Positions 1 through 12,964 of a stretch of 64,000 nucleotides of DNA are shown here, in pieces (within the stretch, counting starts at the first letter, position 1; each line of letters begins with the position of its first letter). The stretch covers positions 5,057,747 to 5,121,746 of the forward strand of contig NW_003101682.1 in assembly GCF_000003855.2 (NCBI RefSeq), given 5' to 3'. The notes beneath the pieces were generated by a model. That model had not been told where the DNA came from. It saw only the letters and a program-made list of their open reading frames with translations, and made no database searches. Source of the stretch: Blastomyces gilchristii SLH14081. Its lineage: Eukaryota; Ascomycota; Eurotiomycetes; Onygenales; Ajellomycetaceae. The translations under genes and the position numbers were made by a program.

Positions 1-3000
1 ACGGATGCCAAATCTGGCTACGAACTACTCTATGGTCAGATTTGTTATTATTTTATTATTATTATTATTTACTATTTTTTATTTTTTGAGAATAGACAGC
101 CTCCAAAACCACTGGGATCTCTCCTGGATATGTATGTATGCCAGGTTTCATCATCGACAATAGTCCCTGTCCTCCTACAACCAGAACTACAGGGCCCTCT
201 GAATAATAACGGTGAGAGAAGGGTTAGATACCCGTTCTGTCAGACAAGAGGAGCAAGGGCCTCTGCAGCTCTGCTTCTCCTTCCTGAAATGATGGGTCCC
301 GCAGTCTATCATTATTGGCGGGTCTGTAACTCTCGGTCCCCTCAGACTCTCACTGGCTGTTGAACGAGTCAGAACAAGAGGAAATCCCATCAGAGGGACT
401 CAGAATAATAATAATAAAAAAGTAAAGTGGAACCCCCCCGGCCCCGCCCAGCGGCCAGCGCGAAGCGGGAGATTGGGAATGAGCGGGAGATTGGGAACAG
501 AGTGTGGCACCGCAACCCCAAGGGCCCCAGCTTAACCTTGGTCCCCTCCCCATTATTATCCAGTATTGACGGGTTAGGTTGATAGGCAAAAAGTCTTGGG
601 TAATGCGGAGGTTGAAACGCAGGGATGGATTGGCTCCTCGAACCTTCGAAACTCGCCACTGCTGCGTATGCAAGGATTAGCCGTTACAATCAGACTGACC
701 GTGCCCAAAAGTTTCAACCACCAATAATATGACGACTGGCTCTTGGATTTTTTACACTGGAATGGAATTGCCACTGCTACATCTCATCCGTGCACGCACA
801 GTCGTGAGCAATAATAATGAAGAAAGAAAATAATGGGCAAAAAGGTCACCGAATAAAGAGAGGAAGATGACGGTGAGAATGTCCCAGCTTTTCGTGCATA
901 CCGGTACGGTACCTGACTCCGTTTCCACCCGCTAGATCTAGCTTAAGTTTAGCTCAAAAAGACAGTCGGCAAAAAAAAAAAAGAAAAGAAAAGAAATTAA
1001 GTTCAAAACCCCAAAGAGAAGCCAAAAGTGTACTCCGTAATCCGCCAATAATGCCTCCTAGGTCCTCAAGCGCGGCCCCAAGTGGCCCGCGTTATTCGGC
1101 TTGCTATCTCTCTTACCTCTCTTTGAAAGTTTCATCCGCCCAATGATGGGCAGACGATAGTTGCCGCCACTTTCAGTGACCAAAAAGCAACAGGCCAACC
1201 CAAGACCCAGGACCCAGCAAGCGTTTCGCGACGGAATTAGCGCCTCGTCCAAGGGCCGTTGTTGCCGAGACCAGGGGTCTTCCTTTTGGCTTTCGTTCTA
1301 TTTCTTTTTATTTCTTTTTATTTCTTTTTATTTCTATTTTATTTTTATTTTATGAGGACCATTACGAACCAGGGCACGGTCCCGCTACGAAACTTTTAGG
1401 TTAGCGGGTTCCTGAAAACCTTCTTCTTTCCTTCGAACATTATTCTTGGGTTCAATTTTTGAGTGGTTGTGTTTTTTGAAGCTGTTGATTTCAGGACAAA
1501 TCGATCCACCAAGAAAATTAAATTAAATTAAATAATAGAGGGAAACGGATAATATATATATATATAAGAAATATAATAACTCTTCCCTGAAACTTTTCCA
1601 CCATAGACTGACTACTCAACAGAAATAAAAATAAAAATAAAAAATAAAAAATAAAAAACTTACGGCAGAGAGACAAGGGAATGAAAAAGTATGCAAAAGA
1701 ATCACTCCATCACATCAGAACTTCAGAAGTTTGCTGCATTTCGAGAGTTACTTTGCCAACAAGCTCACACACGCGCCTCATACTGGGTCTTGTGGTCACT
1801 TTCTGTTTGTTCTGTATTTTCTTTTTTCCATATTCTTATTCCATCATACGATACGCTGATTCGAGGATAGGGAAGTTTGACAGGAACAGCCTTCTGAGTC
1901 TATTATTATTATTATTATTACTCGTCTATGCATCCCACGACTCACGATCTGCCTCTTCTTCTTTACTCTGTATATAATTAACTTTCTTTCCCGTCTGTGA
2001 AGGGTACTGATAATAAAATACCAATAGCTGCGTGTTTCCTCACAGCAAATTTTTTGAAGCATGAATGGGAATGGGAGCTTGATGTCATCAAAATGTTCAT
2101 GTTGATTTCTTGGTTTGGGCATATCTGTGTGGTTAGATTAAATGGTGAAAAGTTAATGATGAAAAAGTTATCTCAATTCTGTGCAATTCCAGTTCCCTAT
2201 CAATTGAATTGATGTGTCAGAGATGAATTGTTCTAGATTTATTATTATTTCAAGTTGATTGATCTTGTGAAAGAATAATACATAGCAACAGACTTGTGAT
2301 GCAAGATATAATTCTGATTATCACTCATGTAACTATATATTGATATTGAATAATATATTAACAAATGCCACAAATATCAAAATGAAACACAATTTGTGTT
2401 AGAAAATGCAAATTTACACACCTCTTTGCAAGTAGTTATTAATTAAACAGTCTGCAGATTCAAGATAGAGTTGCATTTAGTTAATTTATTCCCAGCAATG
2501 CAACAGGTTCCCAGCAAGGGTTGTGCACAAGTCAATATATACCTGGTATTTATTCCTCGACGAGGAGGGGTATTGAGATCTCGATCCCATCCCTGAACGA
2601 CGATGATTTGTGCTAGAGCGAATGGTGCACCGCCTTTTCTATTATTTCCTAGCATCCGCCTCCATTTCAATATCCTAGTTGTGGAAGGGGAGTAGAATCT
2701 TCGTCTCCTGGTCCGATATGAAACCTCCATCCATTCAAGGGGCATTATTATATCTATTATTATATATAATACAGCTGGGATGATTTACATACTTTCTAGC
2801 CCTATCAGAAACGACACAATCCTTCGAGCCCAGGCTAGGCCAGGCAGCTTTGATAGAACAAGGACGACATTATTATTGACATTGCACACGGGTGCCACCG
2901 CCCGCTCCATGGCCACACATTCCTCCCCCTCGCTCGTCCATTTTATCTATTATCTACACATCCATGTTGTTACCAGGATTCATATCACCAATTGATATTT

Positions 3001-5221
3001 TCTGGATGTCTTGTTTCACAAGTGCGAGGGCAAAAAAAAAGAGGCACAGAGATCCCCACTAGTTACCGATTTAACTACTCTCATACAGAGTACACCCAGG
3101 TGCGGTGCAACAGATGTGGGCCATATATAGTTATCTGTTGTCAGACATGCCAGTGTTGATAACAGGTATGGGATGTAGCTGTGGAATTTCCTGTTGTATT
3201 GGTTTAACATGTCGAGTTGTGATACTATATGATGTCTGTATTTTGAGCTTTGCTAGAGTAATAGATATTCATCAGACAGATAATCAATCATTCGTGCTTG
3301 GGGACATGAAATTGATAACCGATAAAAATGCCTCAAATTCAACAACTGCCTTGGAGCAGCCATGCCGTCATCGCACCTCATACGCCCACGCACACGACAT
3401 GTCACATTTTCGTAGATACATAGCATACATAGCCTAGCACATCCGCGTGTTTGCAAAAGGAACACCACTTATGAGGATTCTGCTCTCATGGATGGGCCTC
3501 TGAGACATTTTTCTTTGCCCTGTACGTCCATTCTGTGGAAGGCACAAAAATGTAGAACAGAAGAGAGAAAAAAAGAAAAAGAAAAAGAAACCAAGAAGAT
3601 CGACAGGAACCAAACCGTAACATGGCCTTTTACCAGTCGCCTTTTAGCTCTCTGTACATACCTGTGGATATTCTTCAATCACAATCACAATCAATCAACC
3701 AGCACGGACAAAGACAAAGCCCAAAGCCACCAAGAGTGGTTGGAAACTTCAAGAAGCTGTCTTCTGAAATTCTGAATAGGGCTCGACACATCCAATGGGA
3801 TATTTTACCCTGTGGCGGCATACATGGTTCCTGGGTGACTGACATACATATATATACATATATGGTTTGAGCCAAGTACTGGGTGTCGTTTTTCGTCACG
3901 TCTCGAACAATATTCTGATAGTTCGGGGAATGAAAAAGGGGTTTTTTTTTTTTTTTTTCTCAAAGAGAAGCGGAATTGAATTGCGCCATTCTAGCTGAAT
4001 CAAAGGTTGCATGCAACAAGACGAAAACGGCATGGGAACACATGAAGAGCTTAATATTGAATTGAATTGAAACAATAATAGGCTGTTACAATTGTTACAA
4101 CTTGGTTCATTTTCTATTTGCTGTCCTTTCTATTATTCTGTAGTTGCCTGTAGCAATGTTTATGAGGGGGGATCTATCTATATTCTTGTTCACCGTCGAT
4201 GTCGATGGGTCTACATAAATGATCGCCCGCGGAGCACGTGAAAAGGCTTATTTATCAAAGACCTCACAAGCCAGTCATACAATCTGCCAGATAACCAGGA
4301 CTTTATACAGACGTAATAAATATCCCTTTGAATCCCTCTCATACTCCCCCACCCCACCCTTCATGCATCAAAATTACCATTTCTCTCACCCAATTTCCTC
4401 TCTAGGCAAATGGAGGGATTGGTCAGGAATCAAATCAAAATCAAGGCTCCCATCGCTAAGCACACACATATACATACAAATAGCACCCAGTAACAGCAAA
4501 CGGCGGTAGGTTGGATGAGGTGTATCCCCGCCGCGCCGGGATGCCTGGACATTGAACTAACTCCGACCGCGATAAGAAGGAAAGCGGCGGGAAAGTGGGA
4601 AAACGGCTGTGCAACGCACAAGCCATTTTCGGCCAAGCAAGAGAGAGATGGAGAGAGAAATTCCCCCCCGGTATGTGCGGGACTTCAGGGCTAGACGGGC
4701 AAATTGGGCACATTTTGGTTGGGCCATTTGCTGCGTGCCAATGTCCGTCCCACTGCATTTCCTTGCCCTGATTGATAGATCCAGCATTGACCAGGGAGAT
4801 AACAAAGTGTTTCGCAGCCCCTGCAGTTGGGTTTTCGGGTGTATGAGGTCGGACAAAGATCTCGATCTCCGAAAAGAAATCTTGGCCGTGTCCTCTTTTG
4901 GTGCTTGTGACATTTTTTATTTTTGGATCTATTGTATCCCCGTCCCGGTCCGCATATCGATCATGAAATGTATTGAGCCACCGACATCATCGAGCAGAGA
5001 GATGTGAAACGCAGCTAGGGAAGTGCATGCACGTCTATGCATAAAAGTGCGCTCTTGATCACTTGTTCCATGCCTGTGCGCTTTGCTGCAAAGGGGTGAA
5101 GTAGGTACGTACGTGACACTTACTGAGAGTGGTAGCCAGTGGCCAGTATTATTATTGCAAAATCGGATGGAGTAGAAACGACAACCATCATCTCAAGAGC
5201 GAGGTCATGGGCTCAGTGATC
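1..5221. other. Gene-free stretch with normal base composition
   Basis: I see no supportable gene here on either strand. Open frames are short (at most about 130 codons), mostly lack an ATG in a good context, overlap each other and resemble no family I know. The stretch holds simple repeats: a TTA run near 44-70, an ATA run near 404-416, three copies of a 10-bp unit (TTTCTTTTTA) at 1301-1330, AAAAT-type runs near 1625-1660, ATT repeats near 1900-1920 and a T tract near 3943-3959. CpG, CpC and GpG are common, so it has not suffered the mutation process seen after 16.8 kb. It could be a long regulatory region or carry non-coding transcripts, but nothing in it proves this. Confidence 0.6.
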
Positions 5222-5276
5222 GGTGGGCTATAGATGTTCGAGACATCAGTCTCGAGTAGGAACACCCACCGCCAGG

Positions 5277-5316
<40 letters not shown>
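5222..5316. other. Nested hairpin followed by 40 consecutive A
   Basis: GGTGGG at 5222-5227 can pair with CCCACC at 5265-5270. Inside this, CGAGAC (5239-5244) pairs with GTCTCG (5249-5254) around a four-base ATCA loop. Only six bases separate the outer stem from a run of 40 A (5277-5316). A folded element ending in a pure A tract resembles the 3' end of a retroposed RNA. I could not find a matching copy in the window or convincing flanking duplications, so the nature of the element is open. Confidence 0.4.
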
Positions 5317-5317
<1 letters not shown>

Positions 5318-7224
5318 CAGATAATGAGCAAACAAGGAACTTATCCATCAAGCCTGGATGGTTTCCAACTTCATCAGGGACGTTGTTGCCTGGAAGCAAG
5401 TTGGTGTATCTGCATTTGTTCTCCTGGGGATGATGGAAAAGTTGTATTTTTATGTCCACGTTGAAGCAATTGATAACTTTTACTTGCTTTCCGAAGTTGC
5501 CCTTTGCAATTCTTCTACTCCGTAACTTACTGTCGCTCAGCGACTTGTTGAAATAATGCCTTGGCTAATCTGTCTTGTCTGCTTGGGCCAAGTCGCAATC
5601 CCTGCTGCGCTACTGCAACCTGCAGGCTCGACCTCTGGGGAATTTTAACGAAATATCCAGAGCAATTTTATGCTGTTGGAATCCAGGTCACTTTTCCGTT
5701 GCCGACCTGTCCTGTCTATGTCCCAGTAGCGCGCCCCCCGAGGGCCCATCGGCCAAGCGTCAATCCCAGCGAACATGAAACACACCAGTATGGCGGGCCA
5801 ATCCGCTGTCACCGTCGATTTCGATTTCATGCCTTTCCATTTCCCGTTTCTTAGCTCAGGACTGGATTTTGCCTGAGGGGGTTTTGGCCCTTTTATTAGT
5901 CCATTTATCCCTTGAAGCTAGTTGGAAGCGCTGGAGCGAAAATGGCATCGTGCATGCCGCTGCTGCTGATCACTTCGACGCATCTCAAGAACACGCCGAG
6001 TGAGTGCAGTTCAGGAAAAGGCTTCTGAAGCAGGGATATTTCGTAGGATTTTATTTTTATTTCTGTGTCCTCGAAACCCCCCACCATCCATGTGGGAATA
6101 ATCTCCGTCTCAAATTGCAGGAGCATGGCCCTGTTTATTTTTATCAGGATTTAATTTCTATCCGAACGTTCGCTTCTTGAGAGGGCGGAGGATTTAACAA
6201 TCTGGGGAAGGTTGGCTTCTACAAGTGTCTTGACTATTTTTTTAATAAAGTTCAACGGCCTTTTTTTTTTTTGGGTTCCGCCGGTCTGGTCTGTCGCGAG
6301 TCGCGAAGCCCAGTCCCTCGTCTTTTGTCAGTTGGCTGACCATTTTTCGGCTTCCTGGCATTCAGATGCACAGTTTGTGCATGACTATCCAGCCTATCCA
6401 ACAAAAAGCTTTGATTCTTTCCACGTCTCGTGCTTGGCCAGAATCAAACAAAAAATGTTCTGCGATTGCGTGAATGCAAGGAACAGTGTATCCATGCTCC
6501 GTATTCCGTACAGAGTACAGATTAGAGATCAGGGACAAGGAAATACCCAACATTGATGCCGAGGGATTACCAGTAGAATGAATTGCGTATTCCTCGTCCA
6601 ATCAATTATGATAAGAATATGACACAATGCTCCCAGTTGGTCGGCCATTTATTCAAATGATCTCTATAAGCACCGAGTGGTTTAAATTTCGGTGTAGCCA
6701 AAGCTCAGCAAAGTCAATTGAAACGGTTCCTGGTTCCTATCGCATTTCTTGGAGAAGGCCGAACGGTCCATCTATTGTCTATTGCCATCATTGGCCCAGG
6801 ATTCCTCGGAAGGATTCTTTGATCTGAAAATTCGCCTGTTGGGGACATATGGACTCTTCGAATCCATCTGAGCTCCCCAGAATAACCGAAAACACTGCGT
6901 TTCCTCCCCACCGGGCAGCGAATTATGATAGTCTGGGGCAAATGCCGGCGCTCACAAGATAGCAGAGTAGCAATACCGCAAGCAACAGTGGGGGGCACTT
7001 CCGTCGGCCCAGACTTGAGAGACACTAGACTAATCTATGTCCGCCTATCTCCAAGTCCATGGCGCAGAACGCAGCCGCAAGGTCAATTCTGCTCGTCAGT
7101 CTGGTTCACCACAGCTCAACCATCCCCACATACTATAACTAATACTTGGCTTCATCCAAAGTTTATTTGAGCCGAGCATTTGTCGCGGTCGTCTCCAGGC
7201 GAACTTGGCGCCGCAACAACTATG

Positions 7225-7247
7225 ACAACAACAACAACAACAACAAC
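7225..7247. repeat. CAA trinucleotide microsatellite
   Basis: About seven tandem CAA units read on the plus strand. They lie outside any supported coding region. Confidence 0.85.
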
Positions 7248-8030
7248 GACATGGGGGTCTATTGAGGCTTTCGGAAGTCTGAAGACAACTTACGCAGTAC
7301 TCCGTAGACAAGAGGACAATCAGGCCCGTTCGACCAACTAGCCTGCTGTGGCGTCCCACCATCATCATTTGCACGCGTCGTAACGGAGTAGACTTCGCAG
7401 AATTGCTGCTTCATTGTTTTCTGCGCCCCTGCGTTTAATGCAGGTTTGTGAATACTGCGAATAGGCTTGCTTGGGAACAAGACGAGGACGAGGGCGAAGG
7501 ACTTTTCTTCTCTCCATGGTTCCGAGGCGCGTTCGTTTTATTGAGTTTCTCATGACTCGTGTGAACAATGCTTCGTCGTTTGCCCCCGTATTCATTGCTC
7601 TTCTTCTTATATACTACAAGCGTATGGTGAAGTTTAAAAACAAATTCCCCATAAAAGATAGCCGACCCTTAATAAATCATTGAACCTTGTACTGCTACGC
7701 GGCGTATGGAGCTGTCCCTATTGAGTCAATCAACTTCTGCCACTTCAGGCCTAGGATCACCGATGGGATCCATAAACCATTTCCTCTTCCATTTTTTTTT
7801 TTACTCAGATCTTCCATCATGATTCACGTACGTACGTTCGTACTGGTTTAACTTTCTTCCTCCACTTTTTTTTTAAATCAACCTCGTACCAACGGGGTCC
7901 GAGATTTGGCACGCTCTAGCTATCTGGGGTAGCTAAGTTGAGATGATTGTGTCTAGTATTCGGTGAGCACCGGGAGAGGTCATTCTTCCGACTAGTATTG
8001 TTCCAGCGGGAAGTGTTCGGAGCGACTCTT

Positions 8031-8032
<2 letters not shown>

Positions 8033-8069
<37 letters not shown>
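8033..8069. repeat. 37-base poly-T tract
   Basis: An uninterrupted run of T on the plus strand. On the minus strand it would read as a poly-A tail, so it could mark an old retroposed copy. No source sequence is recognisable beside it. Confidence 0.85.
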
Positions 8070-8071
<2 letters not shown>

Positions 8072-9708
8072 TTTCCCTCTGAATATTACATTGATTCATT
8101 CCAAAAGAGAAGATAGTATCGTTATGAGTAGAAACAGGCCTCTTTGTGGTGTTTGATCTACCATATTTCATGTGAGAAGGCGAGAGGGCCATCGTAAAGA
8201 TAGGTAGGTAGGTGGTGAGGGGCTTTCGCATCAACGCATCGTTTTGTGTCGGGATGGGTAATAATCAAGATATATATTATATGTAACGTTGGTATTTGCT
8301 ATTGAATGGGAAATATATATATGCACTTTGTTGATGGAGCCCAGTCTTTAGATCAATGATCTGAAGTTCGCAAGACAGCTTCTCAACTGACAAAACGACG
8401 ATTCAATGCTCTGTCTCAATGCTACAATCTGCACATTTTGGCTTCATTTCCGTCATCGATACGACACATACAATTGGACGTGATTGAGCACGTCAAGCAC
8501 ACGGTAACAGGACTAATACTGATCCCACCGGTGGCGGATATCTTTCCGAGGTGGAGGAAATTCCACGATGGTCTGGAGCGTGAAGGAAGCCATATCTCAC
8601 CGAAGGTTGGAAGTAAGGCATACCAGTACTCAGGAGTGTCCTATGCAAGCATGTTCGCGGGGTGGGAACAGCTTCTTAGCCAGATTTTCACTGAACAGAC
8701 CGTGCAGCTAGGACGACCAACATCTGCACTGGGGTATATATGTACGGGTAGCCTAGATAATTCAGGTTTGACGGATTTTGAAAAACATTAGATTTGGGTA
8801 GGTCATATGTTGGTTAGGACTAGAAATGTAATGAGGAAAACTAGGTGATATGCCAGTGAGTGTAGTGGACATTGAGAGCAAAACTGAGCATGTTTACAGC
8901 ATGAATAACCTTGGGCAATCATTAGCAATAACTCGTCAAACAAGCCGTCTGCTGGGAGTGGAGAAAATTGGATAGAGATTTGGGATTCCCAGTCACGCTC
9001 CAGCCCAAGTCAAAGTTCCAGGAGCTATTCAAGCTATTCTGAAAGATAAAATAAGTTCTGCAATGGGCGGATGAACGGAATTATGAAAATTACCGTCATG
9101 TACATGCGGTTCTAGAATGAAATTAATTCTACACCGCCACTTTGATATCCTTTCATGAATAGAATAAGGCCCACCATCGCAGACGGCGAGCTCATGTTGA
9201 ACTGGATAAAGCAAGACAGGCGGTGACTTCAATCAAATAAATTTGAATGGGCAGCTGTGATCCCTTAGCCCTTTGAAAAGATCCCCGATGGCATTCAGAA
9301 GGAACAGCTTAGTAGCTACCCTAGGTGCTGCAGCTGTTAATATATTTTCCCAAAAGTCTAGTTGGTTCATTTTAAGTCTTTGCTGGCATTCAAATCCACG
9401 TATTCCTCAAGGCTGCAAACAGATGAATCGTTAAACCTCCCCCCAAAACAGATAATTTGCTCAAGTCCCAGGAAGGCTGAGGCAAGACATATATCGTCAC
9501 TGCCCGATAGTAGGGTTGGCATGGGTTGACATTGGATGCTCAACAGTGTTGCATGTCCTATGTTCTTCTCTGGTTGTCTACTCCAGGGAACATGGAGATA
9601 AAAGCATCGACATAAGATGGCTGACTCTAGGCCTGGAGGAAGGAAAAGGAGTATGTTATCAAGAGGAAAGAATATTGTTTCCTTGGAATGTCTTTCCAAA
9701 GTGAACAG

Positions 9709-9728
9709 AAAAAAAAAAAAAAAAAAAA
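9709..9728. repeat. 20-base poly-A tract
   Basis: An uninterrupted run of A on the plus strand in an otherwise gene-free stretch. Confidence 0.85.
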
Positions 9729-10477
9729 GGGTCTGGCCTCATGATGGATGAATGAGTTACAAGTTCGAGCCTGGCAATCAACTCCAAAATCTACCAAGAA
9801 AAGAAATCCTAGAAGCTATATGGCTTCAGTAATGTGAGATTCGTCAAGATATACCAGATTGCTCAAAAACAAAAGAAGAATAGGTATCAGGGGGAGAGGA
9901 ATCATTCTTTGCAAATGGATATAAATGGAAATCAGCGTGGCATCAATTTTGATTGAGCGGTTGGAATGAAAACATCAAATCAAGGCCTCAGAGGGTGTCA
10001 GTTGATATCAAGCTCCTGAAAGAGAGCATTCATCCTCTTCCTATATATGTGAAAGGTACACGACTATAGTCGCATACCACTCATCATTGGCCATAGGAGA
10101 GGGAAAAAAAAAATTAAAAGAGAGAAGAGGCTAAAATAATTGTGGGACGTGATAAATATTTCTTCTTCTCGCTTGTATGCGATTACGTCATCGCTTGGCT
10201 CTGACCACCAGGGATAGTCGTTGTCTTCTATGTACGGAGTACACAATTTCTCAACCATGGTGGGGAAGATGTTGTAATTGACGGAGTCAGCGGTAAGAAG
10301 CAGCGAGATCAAAAAGGGCTTGGGCGTGCAAATCGACTCTCAAAAGTAGGTTACTATGTAGATGTTTATGCTGTAAGTGTTTATATACTTCCGCAAATAT
10401 CTATGAAAACCCCGCTAAACTGAAAGCAGCCAGGCCGGAAAAACTGTGCTTCCGACATCATCCTCCACACAAACCGA

Positions 10478-10545
10478 TATAAAACTCTTTCCCAGCTTCA
10501 TTTCTCTTCCTTTTCTTGTTCTTTTTTTTTCTTTCTTCGTGCGGC
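10478..10545 (+). promoter_or_regulatory. TATA box and pyrimidine-rich tract, possible promoter
   Basis: TATAAAA lies at 10478-10484 and is followed directly by about 60 bases made almost only of C and T (10485-10545). This layout is common in fungal promoters around the transcription start. The only frame downstream is a 39-codon ORF at 10694, so the transcript, if there is one, may be short or non-coding. Confidence 0.35.
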
Positions 10546-10693
10546 GACGCAGCCCTTAACCCGTGTTGCCTAGACATCAAGAAGCCCCCATCCTCTCTTC
10601 TTTCCTTTGAAAGAAGTAGGCATGTGTGCGCTTTTTATTTGTGATGTTTGATTGAGTCAAAAAATCTTTAGGTGTCGGCTGCGTCACAGAACA

Positions 10694-10813
10694 ATGAAAT
10701 TGCACGTCGGTTCTTACTTTACTGGTCGTTTGTTATTACTTATCCTCTCTCTCATTGAGGAAATGGCCATTTGGTTTGGGATCGAACAATTCTTCTTCGT
10801 TTTATTTCCCTGA
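10694..10813 (+). CDS. Possible 39-residue hydrophobic peptide
   Basis: An ATG with A at -3 opens a 39-codon frame that ends with TGA at 10811-10813. The product would start MKLHVG, then carry a Leu/Ile-rich stretch (about residues 13-20) and a Phe-rich end, so it could be a small membrane peptide. It lies about 210 bp downstream of a TATA box with a pyrimidine-rich tract, and that is the only reason to list it. I recognise no family. A frame this short can arise by chance. Confidence 0.2.
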   Translation: MKLHVGSYFTGRLLLLILSLIEEMAIWFGIEQFFFVLFP

Positions 10814-11203
10814 TTCATCTCTTCTTGGTAATCCGGCGCTGCATCTCCTGTTGAGTGGGAGCAGTAGCGGTTGACAGGGAAAATTTCAGCCGGTCTCTGC
10901 ACTTTGATGGAAGTGCACGTTTACTACCCTACCCAGGACACTCCGCTGGTTTATAAGTAGCTAGAGACTTAGTGTTTGGGCTTGACTGTAGTCTGGTAAA
11001 GAATAATTAAAAAATTTATAAAAAAATAAAAAATAAAAAAATACAGTGACGGAGTACTGAATGAAACATCTGATTCGTGTCTCATTACTACCATTCCCTC
11101 TAGTGAAAAACCCAGGTTCGATGAACGTATGTTGATACAGGACGAAACAAGCGATCCTTCAAGACATCCATCTAAAAAAAAAAAAAGACCTGCCCCTCGA
11201 GTT
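10814..11203. other. Intergenic, 3' side of the thioredoxin-like gene
   Basis: No gene seen. It contains an AT-rich patch of A runs near 11005-11042, a copy of ACGGAGTA at 11049-11056 and a 14-base A run near 11174-11187. The 3' untranslated region of the minus-strand gene must lie here. Confidence 0.5.
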
Positions 11204-12587
11204 TTACTCTCCCGGCTCATCCCCAATCTTCTCGAGCTTGCCCATCTCCCTCTTCTCCCCAGCTTCCCCAAATAGCCTCACCCTATCCACTCGGATCCTC
11301 TCTCCATCCCCATCTCCGTCTACGAAGTATACAACAAGCGAATTGATGCGCTGGAACTTGACAAACCGTAGCTCAACTGTTGCCGTTTTCGTATTCTCGT
11401 CCCAATCCCGTGGTGTCAGCTCTATCTCCTGCGTCGGGGTCTCCTCATCCGCGTCTTCAAACCCAATGATATGAGTGCGATTGGTATACAGTTTCAGCGT
11501 CTTAGGTCGCATTGGTACCTCATCATCATCGGCATCACCTCCGGGAGATGCAAGAGAAGTAATCTGTAACGAATGGAGTTTAATAGACGACTGGAAGGGC
11601 ATGTATAACATCAGCTGCTCGTCCGTGTCGCTCTCCACCCAGTCGGATGTAGATGAGGCTTTCCCACTACTCTCAACAGCAGAGAAACCCGATGGCTTCT
11701 CCGCTGCGAAGAGCGAATTCCCAGAGCCGACCTGGTTGTCGCAGTTGAGAAGATCTATGCCTTTGATTTCAATCTCACTAGAGAGCTCTGAGTAGCCCTT
11801 TGGAACGGCCCCGCCCAACCACTGTGAGCCGCTGCTGCTAGCCTCCCCCGCAGCGTCGTCTGCGCCGTTGGATCCAACACTCGAGACGAATTCTTGGATT
11901 TTGGATGTGAGGAGTTGCGGGTTTGCGCCGCGGATTGAATGGGCGACGGCGCCGTTTTTGAAGATTATGAACGTAGGCATGCTAGAAGGCAACCGTAGGT
12001 ATAGCGTGTCAGAGGTAGCCGTCAGACTCTCCCCGATCAGGGTATTCAACAAAAGCTGGCATAGTTGTAGGTAGCCTGAATCCAAGCGCCGACATGGGAG
12101 GAACTCGATAGATACACGATATGACGGAAGAAAGCTAACATCATTCTTTGTAACTTACGTAGTGACTCCGTAAGCTGCTGCCACATCCTGATTCGCGTCG
12201 ACATCGATCTTGACAAAAGATATCTTCTTCGGGCGCGTGAACTGGTTCGCCAGTTTCTCGAAAAGCGGCGCAATCACCTTGCATGGCCCGCACCAGTTCG
12301 CATAGACTGTAAATTAAGAAGAAATATAAACAGTGTCAGCAATGTGATACGAGTCACTTTCCCCATATATGTGATATTGGTATTATCATCATTCGGGCAA
12401 GCTGGGATAAATTGCGGCTCATGGTGGTGGGGGGAAATGTTTGGAGGGGGGCATGGAGGGGTAGTTGATCGGAGTGGTCGGATTCTTCGCCAGAGGGGAA
12501 CAACTTACAGTCTGCTATGACAATGGAGGACGATGAGAGAAGCTCCGAAAGCTGAGCCTTCGATGATATGTTGACTAACTTGGACAT
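11204..12587 (-). CDS. txl1: Thioredoxin-like protein with C-terminal PITH domain
   Basis: The gene has three exons, 12587-12509, 12306-12159 and 11981-11204. Introns have GTAAGT donors and TACAG/CTAG acceptors, and they join in phase to give 334 residues. The N-terminal thioredoxin fold carries the active site WCGPC (Cys32 and Cys35) and the cis-proline in MPTF (Pro78). A Gly/Ser-rich linker follows, then a PITH domain from about residue 139 to 322 containing IEIKGIDLLN. Proteins of this layout (human TXNL1, fission yeast Txl1) are redox-active cytosolic/nuclear proteins that bind the 26S proteasome through PITH. The length matches the family. The first ATG lies in exon 1 with a clean upstream stop. 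No oddity is seen, and base composition is normal. Confidence 0.93.
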
Positions 12588-12921
12588 TTTAAGGGATTTG
12601 GGGAGAGGAGGTAATGGGTTGGGAAATGCGGCGCGGTTGAGGGTGAACTCTTAGATGAATGTTCTGATGAAGTTCAAATTTGGTAACTTAGTGTTTGCTG
12701 TAACTATTTACTCAGCTTCCGCCCGTCAAAGACTTGAGATCCAATGGTACCCAGGCAACAACCATCGATATAAGACTATATATATAACCGGAATATGTTC
12801 AAAGAGCCATTAATAAATGCCACTATTTGGCTTACTTAAAAGTCGTTAACACATAAGCCTTAGATATTATCAAGAAGGTCCCAAAAACAAACAAAAACAA
12901 ACAAAAAAAAACAAATCCAAC

Positions 12922-12964
<43 letters not shown>

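Larger units (their letters stand above)
5317..10477. other. Gene-free stretch with normal base composition
   Basis: No gene can be supported. The longest frames (for example plus strand 8438-8791 and 6212-6556) open only with TTG and show no recognisable motif. The stretch contains three homopolymer or microsatellite tracts listed separately, repeated copies of the word ACGGAGTA or its complement, and AT dinucleotide patches near 8270-8320. With the first 5.2 kb it forms a gene-free interval of over 10 kb, unusually long for a compact ascomycete genome. Confidence 0.55.

Noticed and set aside
4609..5007. 132-codon frame on the plus strand
   Set aside because: No ATG at its start, no known motif, and overlapping frames of similar quality on the other strand.
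8438..8791. 117-codon frame on the plus strand
   Set aside because: It opens with TTG. An internal ATG gives only a short product with no family resemblance.
9721..9780. Segment with AAGTTCGAGCC resembling a tRNA T-loop
   Set aside because: No matching acceptor, D or anticodon stems can be formed around it.
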